DNA of 64,000 nt from Streptomyces ambofaciens ATCC 23877 (GCF_001267885.1 NZ_CP012382.1:744001-808000); one strand, 5' to 3'; shown: positions 17,686-26,626, counted from the stretch's first letter. The notes: a model not told the origin generated them from the sequence alone. Numbers and translations are program-made.

Positions 17686-18378
17686 ATGGAGGACTGGCGC
17701 GGGTTCGCTCAGCAGATGGCGTCGTTGGCGCGCGATCTGCTGGCCCAGGAATCGGTGAACGACACGCTCAAGCGCATCACCGGTTCGGCCACGGAACTGG
17801 TGGAGGGCTGCGACGCCGCCGGCATCCTCATCCTGCGCGGCCACCGGGTGCAGTCCCTCGCCCCCACCGACCAGGTGGTGGTGGACAGCGACGATCTGCA
17901 AGGACGCGTCGGGGAAGGACCGTGCTTCGACGCCGCGCGCACCTCCGAGGGGCAGCGGCAGTTCCGGATCGCCGACTTCACCGATCAGGCACGGCGCTGG
18001 CCCGAGTACGTGCCCGCGGCCCGCAGGCTGGGGCTGGGCAGCATGATGGGGTTCCTGCTCTTCACCGAGGACGAGGACCTCGGTGCCCTGAACCTGTACT
18101 CCTACCGCCCGGGGGCGTTCACGGAAGCCAGCGAGCTGGCCGGCTGGCTGCTCGCCTCCCACGCCGCCGTCGCCTTCTCCAGCGCCCGTACGCACGCCCA
18201 GATGCAGGAGGCGATCGGTACCCGGCACACGATCGGCGAGGCCATGGGCATCCTCATGGGCAGCCGGCGGCTGACCGAGGACCAGGCCTTCGCGGTGCTG
18301 CGCCGGTACTCGCAGGACCACAACGTGAAGCTCCGCGACATCGCCCGCCAGGTGTGCGAGCGGGGCGGCCCGCCCTGA
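17686..18378 (+). CDS. GAF-ANTAR transcription antitermination regulator
   Basis: 230 residues. The GAF domain covers about 10-165 (LVEGCDAAGILILRG, DLQGRVGEGPCFDAA, GFLLFTEDEDLGALNLYS). The C-terminal 60 residues form an ANTAR domain (AIGTRHTIGEAMGILMGSRR then RRYSQDHNVKLRDIARQV), an RNA-binding module that disrupts terminators. GAGG stands seven bases before the ATG. Its RNA target and ligand are unknown. It directly precedes a proton antiporter on the same strand (73 bases). Confidence 0.88.
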   Translation: MEDWRGFAQQMASLARDLLAQESVNDTLKRITGSATELVEGCDAAGILILRGHRVQSLAPTDQVVVDSDDLQGRVGEGPCFDAARTSEGQRQFRIADFTDQARRWPEYVPAARRLGLGSMMGFLLFTEDEDLGALNLYSYRPGAFTEASELAGWLLASHAAVAFSSARTHAQMQEAIGTRHTIGEAMGILMGSRRLTEDQAFAVLRRYSQDHNVKLRDIARQVCERGGPP

Positions 18379-18451
18379 GCCCTCCAGGCGCCCGGACCCC
18401 GAACGCGCACCGGATGGCGTACGGCTCGGCCGCAGCGGGCACACGACAGCG

Positions 18452-19765
18452 ATGACCTTGGCCGACTTCCTCTTCGCCGTACTGGGGGCGGGTGCGCTCG
18501 CGGCGGCCGTGATACCCCGGCTGGTGGCCGGGCGACCCCTGTCCATGCCGCTCGTCTTCCTGGCCTGCGGCGTCGTCCTGCAACTGCTCCCCACGCCGCT
18601 GCCCGAGATCGACCTCGTACGCGACCGGGTGTGGGTGGAGCACCTGACCGAGATCTGCGTGATCGTCTCCCTGATGGGCGCCGGCCTCGCGCTGAACCGT
18701 CCCTTCGGCCGGCGCCGCTGGCAGGCTCCCTGGCGGCTGATCGGCATCGCCATGCCCCTGACCATCGCGGCCACGGGACTGCTCGCCTGGTGGCTGCTGG
18801 ACTGGCCGCCGGCCGCCGCGCTGCTGCTCGCCGCCGTACTGGCACCCACCGACCCGGTCCTCGCCTCCGAGGTGCGGGTGGGTGCGCCCACCGACTCCGA
18901 ACACGACGAGGACGAGGTGCGGTTCGCGCTCACCGGTGAGGCAGGGCTGAACGACGGCCTGGCCTTCCCGGTCGTCATGGCCGCGATCGCACTGGCAGCG
19001 TCCGCGGGCACCGGCATGTCCGGTGACTGGGTCGGGCACTGGCTGCTGGTCGACCTGCTCTACGGGTGCCTGGTCGGCGTCCTGGCGGGCCTGGCCGTCG
19101 GCAGACTGCTCGGCTGGCTGTTCTTCCGCGCCGGCCCGGAGTCGTTCCGCCTGTCCGAACACCGCGAGGGCTTCGTCGCCCTGGGCGCCACCTTCCTGTC
19201 CTACGGCGTCACCGAACTCGCCCACGGCTACGGCTTCCTGGCCGTCTTCGTCACCGCCTGCAGCATCCGCGCCGCCGAACGCGACCACGGCTACCACGCC
19301 GTGCTCCACGACTTCGTCGAGCAGGTGGAACGGCTGCTGACCGCCGGGCTCCTCTTTCTGCTGGGTGCCTGTGTCGCCCAGGGCGCCCTGGCCGACCTGA
19401 CCTGGCGGGGCGCGGCCGTCGGTCTGCTCGTGCTGCTCGCGGCCCGGCCGGCGGCCGGGTGGATCGCGCAGCTCGGAACGGCCGCGGGACCACGGGAACG
19501 GCTCGTCACCGCCTTCTTCGGCATCCGCGGCATCGGCTCGCTGTTCTATCTCGCGCACGCCCTCGGAACGGAGGGCTTCCACGTGCCGGCCGGGGAGTTG
19601 TGGGCCGTGGTGGCCTTCACCGTCCTCGCCTCCGTGGCCCTGCACGGGGTGACCGCCTCTCCCGTGATCGCCCGCCTCGACCGGCTGCGGACGCTCAGGG
19701 CGCACGGCCGCCGGCACCCCGGGCGGACACCGAGCGAGGCGGACGTGGCCGGCGAGCGTCTGTGA
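18452..19765 (+). CDS. CPA1-type cation:proton antiporter
   Basis: 437 residues with about 12 hydrophobic segments, exchanging Na+ or K+ for H+ across the membrane. Typical CPA1 features are the AAVLAPTDPVLASEV loop with the essential Asp, the second conserved segment TGEAGLNDGLAFP, and the C-terminal FFGIRGIGSLFYL helix. No strong ribosome-binding site is seen before the ATG. The short cytoplasmic tail is basic and lacks a TrkA-type regulatory domain. Confidence 0.87.
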   Translation: MTLADFLFAVLGAGALAAAVIPRLVAGRPLSMPLVFLACGVVLQLLPTPLPEIDLVRDRVWVEHLTEICVIVSLMGAGLALNRPFGRRRWQAPWRLIGIAMPLTIAATGLLAWWLLDWPPAAALLLAAVLAPTDPVLASEVRVGAPTDSEHDEDEVRFALTGEAGLNDGLAFPVVMAAIALAASAGTGMSGDWVGHWLLVDLLYGCLVGVLAGLAVGRLLGWLFFRAGPESFRLSEHREGFVALGATFLSYGVTELAHGYGFLAVFVTACSIRAAERDHGYHAVLHDFVEQVERLLTAGLLFLLGACVAQGALADLTWRGAAVGLLVLLAARPAAGWIAQLGTAAGPRERLVTAFFGIRGIGSLFYLAHALGTEGFHVPAGELWAVVAFTVLASVALHGVTASPVIARLDRLRTLRAHGRRHPGRTPSEADVAGERL

Positions 19766-19839
19766 CCGCGACGCGAGAAACCGACGGAATCCGCGCGGTA
19801 ATTGAGCAAGACCCTTCTCCTTCGGATCGCCGACTCTCG

Positions 19840-19845
19840 TATAGT
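19840..19845 (+). promoter_or_regulatory. -10 element of the conservon promoter
   Basis: TATAGT in an AT-richer stretch (19796-19858), 96 bases upstream of the cvnA start. It matches the -10 consensus at five of six bases; a -35 element is not convincing (TTCTCC, spacing 19). Confidence 0.4.
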
Positions 19846-19940
19846 GATCGCCAGTTGCGTGCCGTGTGAAAGCTGCCTGCCCACACGCGCCCCGAAGCCG
19901 ACACGAGGGCCGCTCCGGCGGCCTGGCGAGGACCCGATTG

Positions 19941-21629
19941 ATGACCGCGCCCGCCCGCCCCGGCGACCGACCCTCCCCCCGCGCCCTCGTATCCGTGGCC
20001 CTGCCCTGCGCGGTGGTCTCGGCGCTCGTCGTCGGCGGCGCCGTCGCCGCGGCACCGCCCTCGGTACGGGTCCCCCTCGGCCTGGGAGCGAGCGCCGCGG
20101 CGATCCTGCTCTGCGTGGCGGTGACCGTGGCCGTGCACGCCGTGCGCGAGGGGCGGGCCACCCGCCGCCTGCTGGACACCGCTCGCGCGGACGTCGGCGG
20201 ACTCACGCGGGACCGGGCGCGCCTCGCCGAGCAGGCGGCACGGGAGCAGGAGCGCCTGCGGGCCGAGGCCGAGCGTGAACGGGCCCTTCTGCTCGGCGAG
20301 TTCGACCGGGATCGGGAGCGACTGGCGGACGGTTTCGAGCAGGAGCGCGCACGTCTGGCCGAAGAACGGGCCCAGGAGGTCGCCCGGCTCACCGAGGAGA
20401 CCGGCCGGCTGCGGACGCGGCTGGACCGGGCGACCGGAGAGCGGGCCGCCGCCGTCTCGGCGACCGCCAACGCGGCCGGCCGGATGCAGGCGTTGGCCAC
20501 GGGGATGCTCGCCGACCTGCGGGCCATGGAGGAGCGGCACGGCGACGAGGACGTCCTCACCGACCTGTTGCACCTCGACCACCGCACCGCTCAGGCGGGC
20601 CGGCTCGCCGACTCCGTCGCCGTCCTCACCGGCGCTCGCTCCGGACGCCGGTGGGCGCGGCCCATCGGCATGGAGTCGATCCTGCGCGGGGCGATGGGAC
20701 GTATCGCCGGATACCAGCGGGTGCGTGTCCACTCGGCCAGCGATCGCGCGGTCGCCGGGCACGCCGCCGAGGGCGTCATGCACGCGCTCGCCGAGATCCT
20801 CGACAACGCGGCGAACTTCTCGCCGCCGACCGCCGAGGTCCACGTGTACGTGGAGGAGGTGCCGGCCGGCGTCATCGTGTCCGTGGAGGACAGCGGGCTG
20901 GTGATGGGCGAGGTCCAACTGCGCCGCGCCCAGCAGGCGGTCTCCGGCGACACCGCCGGTATCGGCGGCCTGACCGGCACCCGGCTGGGCCTCGCCGTGG
21001 TGGGCCGGCTGTCGGCGAAGTACGGGCTGAAGGTGTCCTTCCGGCCGTCCGCGCGCGGCGGCACCGGCGTGCTGATGCTCATCCCCCAGGACATCCTCAG
21101 CGGCCCGGCCGTGTCCGAGGGCCCCGCCTCGCACGCGGCGGCCCCGGACGGGATCACCTCGAACCGGACCGCCACGAGCCCCGCGGTCGCGGTCCCGGCG
21201 GACCCGCCGCGCTCAGCGGCGGACCCGGCCGTCGCGCCCGCCCCCGCCGGCGACCTCGCCCCCGGCGGCGCGGACCTCGAACCGCTTCCCGTCCACGAGT
21301 CGGCGGAGCGCGGGCCGCACGCTGCGGGCGAGTCCGCCGAGCCGGCCACGGAACTGCCCAAGCGCCGCCGCGGCCGCACCCTCGCCGCGGCCGAGCGCGC
21401 CCGGTCCACGACCAGGACCGACGAGCCCCGCCCCGCCCCGCCCGCCGACGACGCGAAGGTGCGCGCGGCCCGCTTCAGCAGCTTCCGCCAGGCGGTACGG
21501 CCGGCCGGCCCCTCCGGTGCGCGGGGCAGCGCCCCACAGCCGGACACCGCCGCACCCGAACCCACCGAGACGGCCCCCGACCACCCGTCCCACTCGCACG
21601 CGCACCCGGAAGGCGACACCACCTCATGA
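19941..21629 (+). CDS. cvnA: Conservon sensor kinase-like protein CvnA
   Basis: 562 residues. Two N-terminal membrane segments (about 15-38 and 42-67) are followed by a long Arg/Glu-rich coiled coil (about 80-190), a dimerisation segment with LLHLDHRTAQAGRLADS and a HATPase domain with N box EILDNAANFSPP, G1 DSGLVMG and GTRLGLAVV. The last 160 residues are Pro/Ala-rich and disordered. CvnA proteins act as membrane platforms for CvnB, CvnC and CvnD. Periplasmic sensing is minimal here because the loop between the two helices is only a few residues. First gene of a five- to six-gene coupled operon. Confidence 0.9.
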   Translation: MTAPARPGDRPSPRALVSVALPCAVVSALVVGGAVAAAPPSVRVPLGLGASAAAILLCVAVTVAVHAVREGRATRRLLDTARADVGGLTRDRARLAEQAAREQERLRAEAERERALLLGEFDRDRERLADGFEQERARLAEERAQEVARLTEETGRLRTRLDRATGERAAAVSATANAAGRMQALATGMLADLRAMEERHGDEDVLTDLLHLDHRTAQAGRLADSVAVLTGARSGRRWARPIGMESILRGAMGRIAGYQRVRVHSASDRAVAGHAAEGVMHALAEILDNAANFSPPTAEVHVYVEEVPAGVIVSVEDSGLVMGEVQLRRAQQAVSGDTAGIGGLTGTRLGLAVVGRLSAKYGLKVSFRPSARGGTGVLMLIPQDILSGPAVSEGPASHAAAPDGITSNRTATSPAVAVPADPPRSAADPAVAPAPAGDLAPGGADLEPLPVHESAERGPHAAGESAEPATELPKRRRGRTLAAAERARSTTRTDEPRPAPPADDAKVRAARFSSFRQAVRPAGPSGARGSAPQPDTAAPEPTETAPDHPSHSHAHPEGDTTS

Positions 21630-22033
21630 CCGGCTCGACCACCGCCGACGAGAAGCTCACCTGGCTCATCGAGGGCCTCCTGGAGCGCACTCCGGGTGCG
21701 CGGCACGCGCTCGTCCTCTCCCGGGACGGACTCAAGCTGTGCCGCACCCCCGAGCTCTCCGTCGACCAGGCCGACCAGCTCGCGGCGATCGCCGCCGGCA
21801 TCCAGTCGCTCTCCCACGGCGCGTCCGTGGAGTTCGGGGACGGCAGCGGCGGTGTGCGCTCGGCCATGACCGAGTTCTACGGCGGCATCCTGTTCATCGT
21901 CGAGGCGGGTGAGGGCGCGCACCTGGCCGTCGTCACCTCGGAGGACGCGGACGCGGGGCTCGTCGGACACAACATGAGCGAGCTCATCGAGCAGCTCGGC
22001 GAGCACCTCACCGCGCAGCCCCGTACGTCATGA
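21626..22033 (+). CDS. cvnB: Roadblock/LC7 protein CvnB
   Basis: 135 residues with the roadblock/LC7 fold: LTWLIEGLLERTPGARHALV, LVLSRDGLKLC, AIAAGIQSLSHGAS and GILFIVEAGEGAHLAVVTS. Such proteins regulate Ras-like GTPases, in this case CvnD. Its ATG overlaps the cvnA stop (ATGA), implying translational coupling and fixed stoichiometry. Confidence 0.92.
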   Translation: MTGSTTADEKLTWLIEGLLERTPGARHALVLSRDGLKLCRTPELSVDQADQLAAIAAGIQSLSHGASVEFGDGSGGVRSAMTEFYGGILFIVEAGEGAHLAVVTSEDADAGLVGHNMSELIEQLGEHLTAQPRTS

Positions 22034-22377
22034 GCCGCCCCGGCAGGGACGACGCACCCGACCGCCTGTACACCGTCACCCAGGGGCGCAGCCGGTCGGG
22101 GCCCGACAGCCCCTTCGACCTCGTCACCCTCATCGTCGCCGAGTGCGAGCCGGGGCCCGGCATGCAGTCGGAGCACACGGCGATCCTGCGGATGACCGAG
22201 GCCCCCACGGCGGTGGTGGAGATCGCCGCCGAACTGCGGCTCCCGGTGAGCATCACCAAGATCCTGCTCTCCGACCTGCACGCCGCAGGGCGCGTGAGCG
22301 TGCGCCATCCGCGCAAGGCAGCCGTCCCCGATCCCGACATCCTGGAGCAGGTGCTCGTTGGACTCCGCAATCTCTGA
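22030..22377 (+). CDS. cvnC: DUF742 protein CvnC
   Basis: 115 residues, DUF742: DRLYTVTQGRSRSG, SPFDLVTLIVAECEP and a winged-helix-like region VVEIAAELRLPVSITKILLS followed by SDLHAAGRVSVRHP. Part of the conservon complex at the membrane, possibly a DNA-binding-like adaptor. ATGA overlap with cvnB. Confidence 0.92.
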   Translation: MSRPGRDDAPDRLYTVTQGRSRSGPDSPFDLVTLIVAECEPGPGMQSEHTAILRMTEAPTAVVEIAAELRLPVSITKILLSDLHAAGRVSVRHPRKAAVPDPDILEQVLVGLRNL

Positions 22378-22978
22378 CGCCTCCACACCAGCGCGTACAC
22401 CGCTGGGTGCGTCCGCCGACAACGGTCTCAAGATCGTGGTCGTGGGCGGGTTCGGTGTCGGCAAGACGACCATGGTCCGCTCGGTCAGCGAGATACGTCC
22501 CCTCAACACCGAGGAGACCATGACGCAGGCCGGCGAGGCGGTCGACGACATCAGCGAGGTGCGCGGGAAGACCGCGACGACCGTGGCCTTCGACTTCGGC
22601 CGCATCAGCCTCGACGCGCGCAACGTGCTGTACCTGTTCGGCGCGCCCGGCCAGGAGCGCTTCTGGTTCCTCTGGGACCGGCTGTTCTCCGGCACGCTCG
22701 GCGCGGTGGTCCTGGTGGACACCCGCCGCATCGACGACTCCTGGTACGCCATCGACCGTCTGGAGCACCACGGCACGCCGTTCATCGTCGCCTGCAACGA
22801 CTTCGGCGGCCCCCGGCACTCCCCCGACGCCGTCCGCGAGGCTCTCGACCTGGACCCCCGGGTGCCCCTGGTCTCCTGCGACGCCCGGTCCCGCGAGTCC
22901 AGCAAGCAGGTGCTGATCGCGCTGGTCGAGCACCTCCAGGCGTGCTACGCCGCCCAGCCCCGACAGGAGTTCGTGTGA
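22358..22978 (+). CDS. cvnD: Small Ras-like GTPase CvnD
   Basis: 206 residues. The P-loop is VVGGFGVGKTTMV, the G3 region YLFGAPGQERFW and the G4 position ACNDFGG in place of NKxD. It begins with a TTG at 22358, inside the end of cvnC (20-base overlap), with AGGTG four bases upstream. CvnD cycles between GTP and GDP under control of CvnB and is thought to signal to the membrane complex. Confidence 0.92.
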   Translation: MDSAISDASTPARTPLGASADNGLKIVVVGGFGVGKTTMVRSVSEIRPLNTEETMTQAGEAVDDISEVRGKTATTVAFDFGRISLDARNVLYLFGAPGQERFWFLWDRLFSGTLGAVVLVDTRRIDDSWYAIDRLEHHGTPFIVACNDFGGPRHSPDAVREALDLDPRVPLVSCDARSRESSKQVLIALVEHLQACYAAQPRQEFV

Positions 22979-24207
22979 GCACCGACGCCACCGACGCCGT
23001 ACCGCTCAGCGGTCCCCGCTTCCAGACCGAGCCCGCACTGCTGTACCGGCAGATGCGGCGCGAGCACGGTGCCGTCACCCCGGTGCTGCTGGACGGAGAC
23101 GTCCCCGCGTGGCTGGTGCTCGGCTACCGGGAACTGCACCAGGTGACCGGCGACCCGGTGCTGTTCAGCCGGGACTCCGACCTGTGGAACCAGTGGGAGA
23201 ACATCCCCGGCGACTGGCCGCTGCTGCCGATGATCGGCCGCAAGCAGCCGTCGATCCTCTACACGGTCGGCGAGCGGCACCGGGAACGCGCCGCCATGAT
23301 CAGCGACGCCCTGGAGGCCGTCGACCCGCACGTGCTGCGCGGCCACGCCGAGCGGTTCGCCGACGAGCTGGTGGACCGGCTCTGCGCCAAGGGCGAGGCC
23401 GACCTCGTCGGCGACTACGCCATGCTGCTGCCGGTGCGCGTGCTGACGCGCCTGTACGGCTTCTCCGACGAGGAGGGTCCCGCGCTCGTCACCGCCCTCA
23501 ACGACATGATCGACGGCAGGGAGCGGGCCATCGCCGGCCAGACGCACCTCGGCACGTCGATGGCCCGGCTCCTCGCCGACCGGAAGGCGGCGCCCGCCGA
23601 CGACGTCGCCTCCCGGATGCTGGCCGACGACAGCGGCTTCAGCGAGGAGGAGATCGCCCAGGACCTGATGGTGATGATGGCCGCCGGGCACCAGCCGACG
23701 GCGGACTGGATCGGCAACTCGCTGCGCCTGATGCTGACCGACGAGCGCTTCGCCGCGTCCCTGTTCGGTGGCCGCAACAGCGTCGCCGAGGCCATGAACG
23801 AGGTGCTGTGGGAGGACACTCCGACCCAGAACGTGGCCGGCCGGTGGGCGTCCCGCGACACACAGCTCGGCGGCCGTCGCATCCGCGCCGGCGACCTGCT
23901 GCTGCTCGGTCTCCAGGGCGCCAACTCCGACCCGCAGGTCCGCACCGACGGCTCGGCCCTCACCGGCGGCAACAACGCGCACTTCTCCTTCGGCCACGGT
24001 GAGCACCGCTGCCCGTTCCCCGCGCAGGAGGTCGCCGAGGTCATCGCGCGTACGGGCATCGAGGTCGTCCTCGACCGGCTGCCGGACATCGACCTGGCCG
24101 TACCCGCCGGGTCCCTCACCCGTCGTCCCTCGCCCTGGCTGCGGGGGCTGACCGAACTGCCCGTGCGCTTCACCCCGACCACCGCCCTGGGAGGCACGTC
24201 AGCATGA
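22975..24207 (+). CDS. cvnE: Cytochrome P450 lacking EXXR (CYP157-like), CvnE
   Basis: 410 residues. The haem ligand Cys346 lies in FSFGHGEHRCPFPAQE. The K-helix motif that is EXXR in almost all P450s reads E276-V-L-W279, and the I-helix has AGHQPTA (Gln240) where AGHETT is usual. Lack of EXXR is the known hallmark of the Streptomyces CYP157 family, which is found in conservons next to CYP154. GTG start at 22975 overlaps the cvnD stop (GTGA) and GGAG lies five bases upstream. Catalytic activity and partner are unknown. Confidence 0.88.
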   Translation: MSTDATDAVPLSGPRFQTEPALLYRQMRREHGAVTPVLLDGDVPAWLVLGYRELHQVTGDPVLFSRDSDLWNQWENIPGDWPLLPMIGRKQPSILYTVGERHRERAAMISDALEAVDPHVLRGHAERFADELVDRLCAKGEADLVGDYAMLLPVRVLTRLYGFSDEEGPALVTALNDMIDGRERAIAGQTHLGTSMARLLADRKAAPADDVASRMLADDSGFSEEEIAQDLMVMMAAGHQPTADWIGNSLRLMLTDERFAASLFGGRNSVAEAMNEVLWEDTPTQNVAGRWASRDTQLGGRRIRAGDLLLLGLQGANSDPQVRTDGSALTGGNNAHFSFGHGEHRCPFPAQEVAEVIARTGIEVVLDRLPDIDLAVPAGSLTRRPSPWLRGLTELPVRFTPTTALGGTSA

Positions 24208-25427
24208 CGACCGGCACCGAAGAAGCCCGGATACCGCTGGACCCGTTCGTCACCGACCTGGACGGCGAGAGCGCCCGGCTGCGCGCGGCCGGTCCGCTGG
24301 CCGCGGTGGAGCTGCCGGGCGGGGTGCCCGTGTGGGCGGTCACCCACCACGCCGAGGCCAAGGCCCTCCTCACCGACCCCCGCCTGGTCAAGGACATCAA
24401 TGTCTGGGGGGCGTGGCAGCGCGGCGAGATCCCCGCGGACTGGCCGCTGATCGGGCTGGCCAACCCGGGCCGTTCCATGCTCACCGTGGACGGCGCCGAG
24501 CACCGGCGGCTGCGGACGCTCGTGGCGCAGGCACTCACGGTGCGCCGCGTGGAGCACATGCGCAAGCGGATCACCGAGCTCACCGACCGGCTGCTGGACG
24601 AACTGCCGGCGGACGGCGGCGTCGTCGACCTCAAGGGCGCCTTCGCCTACCCGCTGCCGATGTACGTCGTCGCCGACCTCATGGGCATCGAGGAGGCACG
24701 GCTGCCGCGGCTGAAGGTGCTGTTCGAGAAGTTCTTCTCGACCCAGACGCCGCCGGAGGAGGTCGTGGCGACCCTCACCGAGCTGGCCGGGATCATGGCC
24801 GACACGGTCGCCGCGAAGCGCGCCGCGCCCGGTGACGACCTGACCAGTGCGCTGATCCTGGCCTCCGAGGACGGCGACCACCTCACCGACGAGGAGATCG
24901 TCTCCACGCTGCAGCTGATGGTGGCCGCGGGGCACGAGACCACGATCTCGCTCATCGTGAACGCCGTGGTCAACCTGTCCACGCACCCCGAGCAGCGGGA
25001 CCTGGTGCTGTCCGGGGAGGCCGACTGGTCCGCGGTCGTCGAGGAGACGCTGCGCTACTCGACCCCCACCTCGCACGTCCTGATCCGCTTCGCGACCGAG
25101 GACGTCCCGGTCGGCGACCGGGTGATCCCCGCCGGTGACGCGCTGATCGTGTCGTACGGCGCGCTGGGCCGGGACGAGCGGGCCCACGGTCCCTCGGCGG
25201 GCGAGTTCGACATCACCCGCACCTCGCAGAACCGGCACATCTCCTTCGGGCACGGCCCGCACGTGTGCCCCGGCGCCGCCCTGTCCCGGCTGGAGGCCGG
25301 CGTGGCCCTCCCGGCGCTCTACGCCCGCTTCCCGCGGCTGGACCTGGCGGTGCCCGCGTCGGAACTGCGCAACAAGCCGGTGGTCACGCAGAACGACCTC
25401 TTCGAGCTGCCGGTCAGGCTGGTCTGA
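24204..25427 (+). CDS. Cytochrome P450, CYP154C1-like, second conservon P450
   Basis: 407 residues with complete P450 motifs: VAAGHETTISL in the I-helix, EETLRYSTP (EXXR) and FGHGPHVCPGAAL for the haem Cys. From memory it is nearly identical in sequence to S. coelicolor CYP154C1, which hydroxylates narbomycin and YC-17 in vitro; the native substrate is unknown. ATGA overlap with the CYP157-like gene ties it to the conservon. The paired defective and canonical P450s presumably act together or in alternative roles. Confidence 0.92.
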   Translation: MTTGTEEARIPLDPFVTDLDGESARLRAAGPLAAVELPGGVPVWAVTHHAEAKALLTDPRLVKDINVWGAWQRGEIPADWPLIGLANPGRSMLTVDGAEHRRLRTLVAQALTVRRVEHMRKRITELTDRLLDELPADGGVVDLKGAFAYPLPMYVVADLMGIEEARLPRLKVLFEKFFSTQTPPEEVVATLTELAGIMADTVAAKRAAPGDDLTSALILASEDGDHLTDEEIVSTLQLMVAAGHETTISLIVNAVVNLSTHPEQRDLVLSGEADWSAVVEETLRYSTPTSHVLIRFATEDVPVGDRVIPAGDALIVSYGALGRDERAHGPSAGEFDITRTSQNRHISFGHGPHVCPGAALSRLEAGVALPALYARFPRLDLAVPASELRNKPVVTQNDLFELPVRLV

Positions 25428-25572
25428 CCCGGTTCCGGCACACCGCGCCGGACCAGGGGCGCACCCGCGGGGCGTTTGCCCGCCGCCCTGCGGGTAACTC
25501 CGGCATTCCGGACGCCGAACCCGAATCGGCACACCGGCGTCGACACTGCTGTGTGGCACCCCGGGAGGCGCC

Positions 25573-25974
25573 ATGTGGAAGCGCAAGGGCAGGAAGAGCC
25601 GTCGGGCCGCGAGGCCGGTCCCCGTGGAGCTGTGCGACCTGTGCGCCAGGGTCTTCCCCGCGGACGAGTCCGTGGGCGGCTACGTCCCGGACTCCTCGGC
25701 GGCGCACGCCACCGAGGACTGCTTCGACGGGCTGCGCCGCATCACCGCGTGCTGCGACGAACACTTCGACGTGATCAAGGACGGCTACGCGCACCGGCCC
25801 TTCGTGACGGAGGAGCTGTGGGCCGCGAAGCTCACCCGCGCCCTGACCAGTGGCCCGACGGCGCTCTCCATGGACCAGCTCGGCTGCCGGACCGGCCTCC
25901 AGGAGCCGCAGATACGCGCCGCCATCGCCTGGCACAACGAGCGGATGCGCGAGCAGCAGCGCACGGACCCCTGA
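25573..25974 (+). CDS. Cys-pair hypothetical protein
   Basis: 133 residues. A basic N-terminus (MWKRKGRKSRRAARP) is followed by a possible zinc site: CDLCARVFP, then ATEDCFD and ITACCDEHFD. The second half is helical and contains an HTH-like stretch (LGCRTGLQEPQIRAAIAWHN). It could be a small nucleic-acid-binding protein, but no family was recognised. GGAGG precedes the ATG. It stands just downstream of the conservon, with its own 145-base leader. Confidence 0.7.
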   Translation: MWKRKGRKSRRAARPVPVELCDLCARVFPADESVGGYVPDSSAAHATEDCFDGLRRITACCDEHFDVIKDGYAHRPFVTEELWAAKLTRALTSGPTALSMDQLGCRTGLQEPQIRAAIAWHNERMREQQRTDP

Positions 25975-26100
25975 CCCGGGCCGGGAGACGGGTCCTTTCC
26001 GCGCCGCCCGGCCGCGTGAGCGCGATCTGGGCCGCGGGAGGGGGAACGGGGCCGCGTGAGCGCGCCTGGGACCACGAGAGTGGGACCCCGCGGGACCCGG

Positions 26101-26179
26101 TGAGTGGGGCCGGGGCCCGGTGAGTGGGGTCGGGGCCCGGTGAGTGGGGTCGGGGCCCGGTGAGTGGGGCCGGGGCCCG
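26101..26179. repeat. Four tandem copies of a 20-bp repeat
   Basis: Units of 20 bases, consensus TGAGTGGGGYCGGGGCCCGG, start at 26101, 26121, 26141 and 26161; copies 2 and 3 are identical and differ from 1 and 4 at one base, while the last ends in CGC. Degenerate relatives (GTGAGCGCG...) extend upstream to about 26015. The G runs could form structured DNA or RNA. Confidence 0.85.
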
Positions 26180-26235
26180 CGTGGCCCGCTTCAAGGACCG
26201 CGCCGGGCCAGCCCCGGACGGCCGCCGCACCCCCG

Positions 26236-26479
26236 CCGTCCACCCCACGGGCCCACCGATCCCGCGCCGTCCGTCCACGGGCCCACCGCACCCGCACCGG
26301 CCACCCCACGGGCCCACCGATCCCGCACCGGCCGTCCCGCAGGCCCAGCGCACCCGCACCGTCCACCCCGCAGGCCACCGATCCCGCTCCGGCCGTCCCG
26401 CAGGCCCACCGATCCGGCACCGTCCGTCCCATGGCCCACCGCCCCCGCGCCGACCACCCCACCGCCCACCGATCCCGCG
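26236..26479. repeat. Eight imperfect tandem copies of a 30-31-bp repeat
   Basis: Units of 30 or 31 bases begin at 26236, 26267, 26297, 26328, 26359, 26389, 26420 and 26450. Each has the form CCGKCCRYCCCRCRGG then CCCACCGATCCCGCR, with the core CCCACCGATCCCGC best kept. There are no spacers, so this is a minisatellite-like array and not CRISPR. Confidence 0.8.
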
Positions 26480-26626
26480 TCGGCGACCTCACCGCCCGGA
26501 CCCGGGCGAAGGCCGTCCGGGTGGCAGCGACGGGCGTCCGGGGGGCGGCACGTTTGTCCGGTCGCCGCGCGGGTCACTCAGTTGCGCGTCCGCGCGCCAT
26601 CGAGGGGACCGCCCGAGGAGCTTCCC

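Larger units (their letters stand above)
25975..26626. other. 652-base non-coding stretch dominated by tandem repeats
   Basis: No credible gene. Because the repeats lack stop codons, several frames stay open on both strands, but their periods (20 and about 31 bases) are not multiples of three and the third-position GC pattern of real genes is absent. The stretch holds two separate repeat arrays, listed below, and then the leader of the YihY gene. Confidence 0.65.

Noticed and set aside
18254..20587. 777-codon minus-strand frame opposite the antiporter and cvnA
   Set aside because: Shadow of two genes with clear motifs; Ser/Arg-rich sequence without recognisable features.
26236..26479. Possible CRISPR array
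   Set aside because: Repeat units follow one another without spacers and vary in sequence; no cas gene is near.
25785..26492. Minus-strand protein with repeated GxGGPVGW-like segments in the tandem repeat region
   Set aside because: Repeat period of 30-31 bases gives a shifting frame; three frames on the plus strand are equally open. Treated as non-coding repeats.
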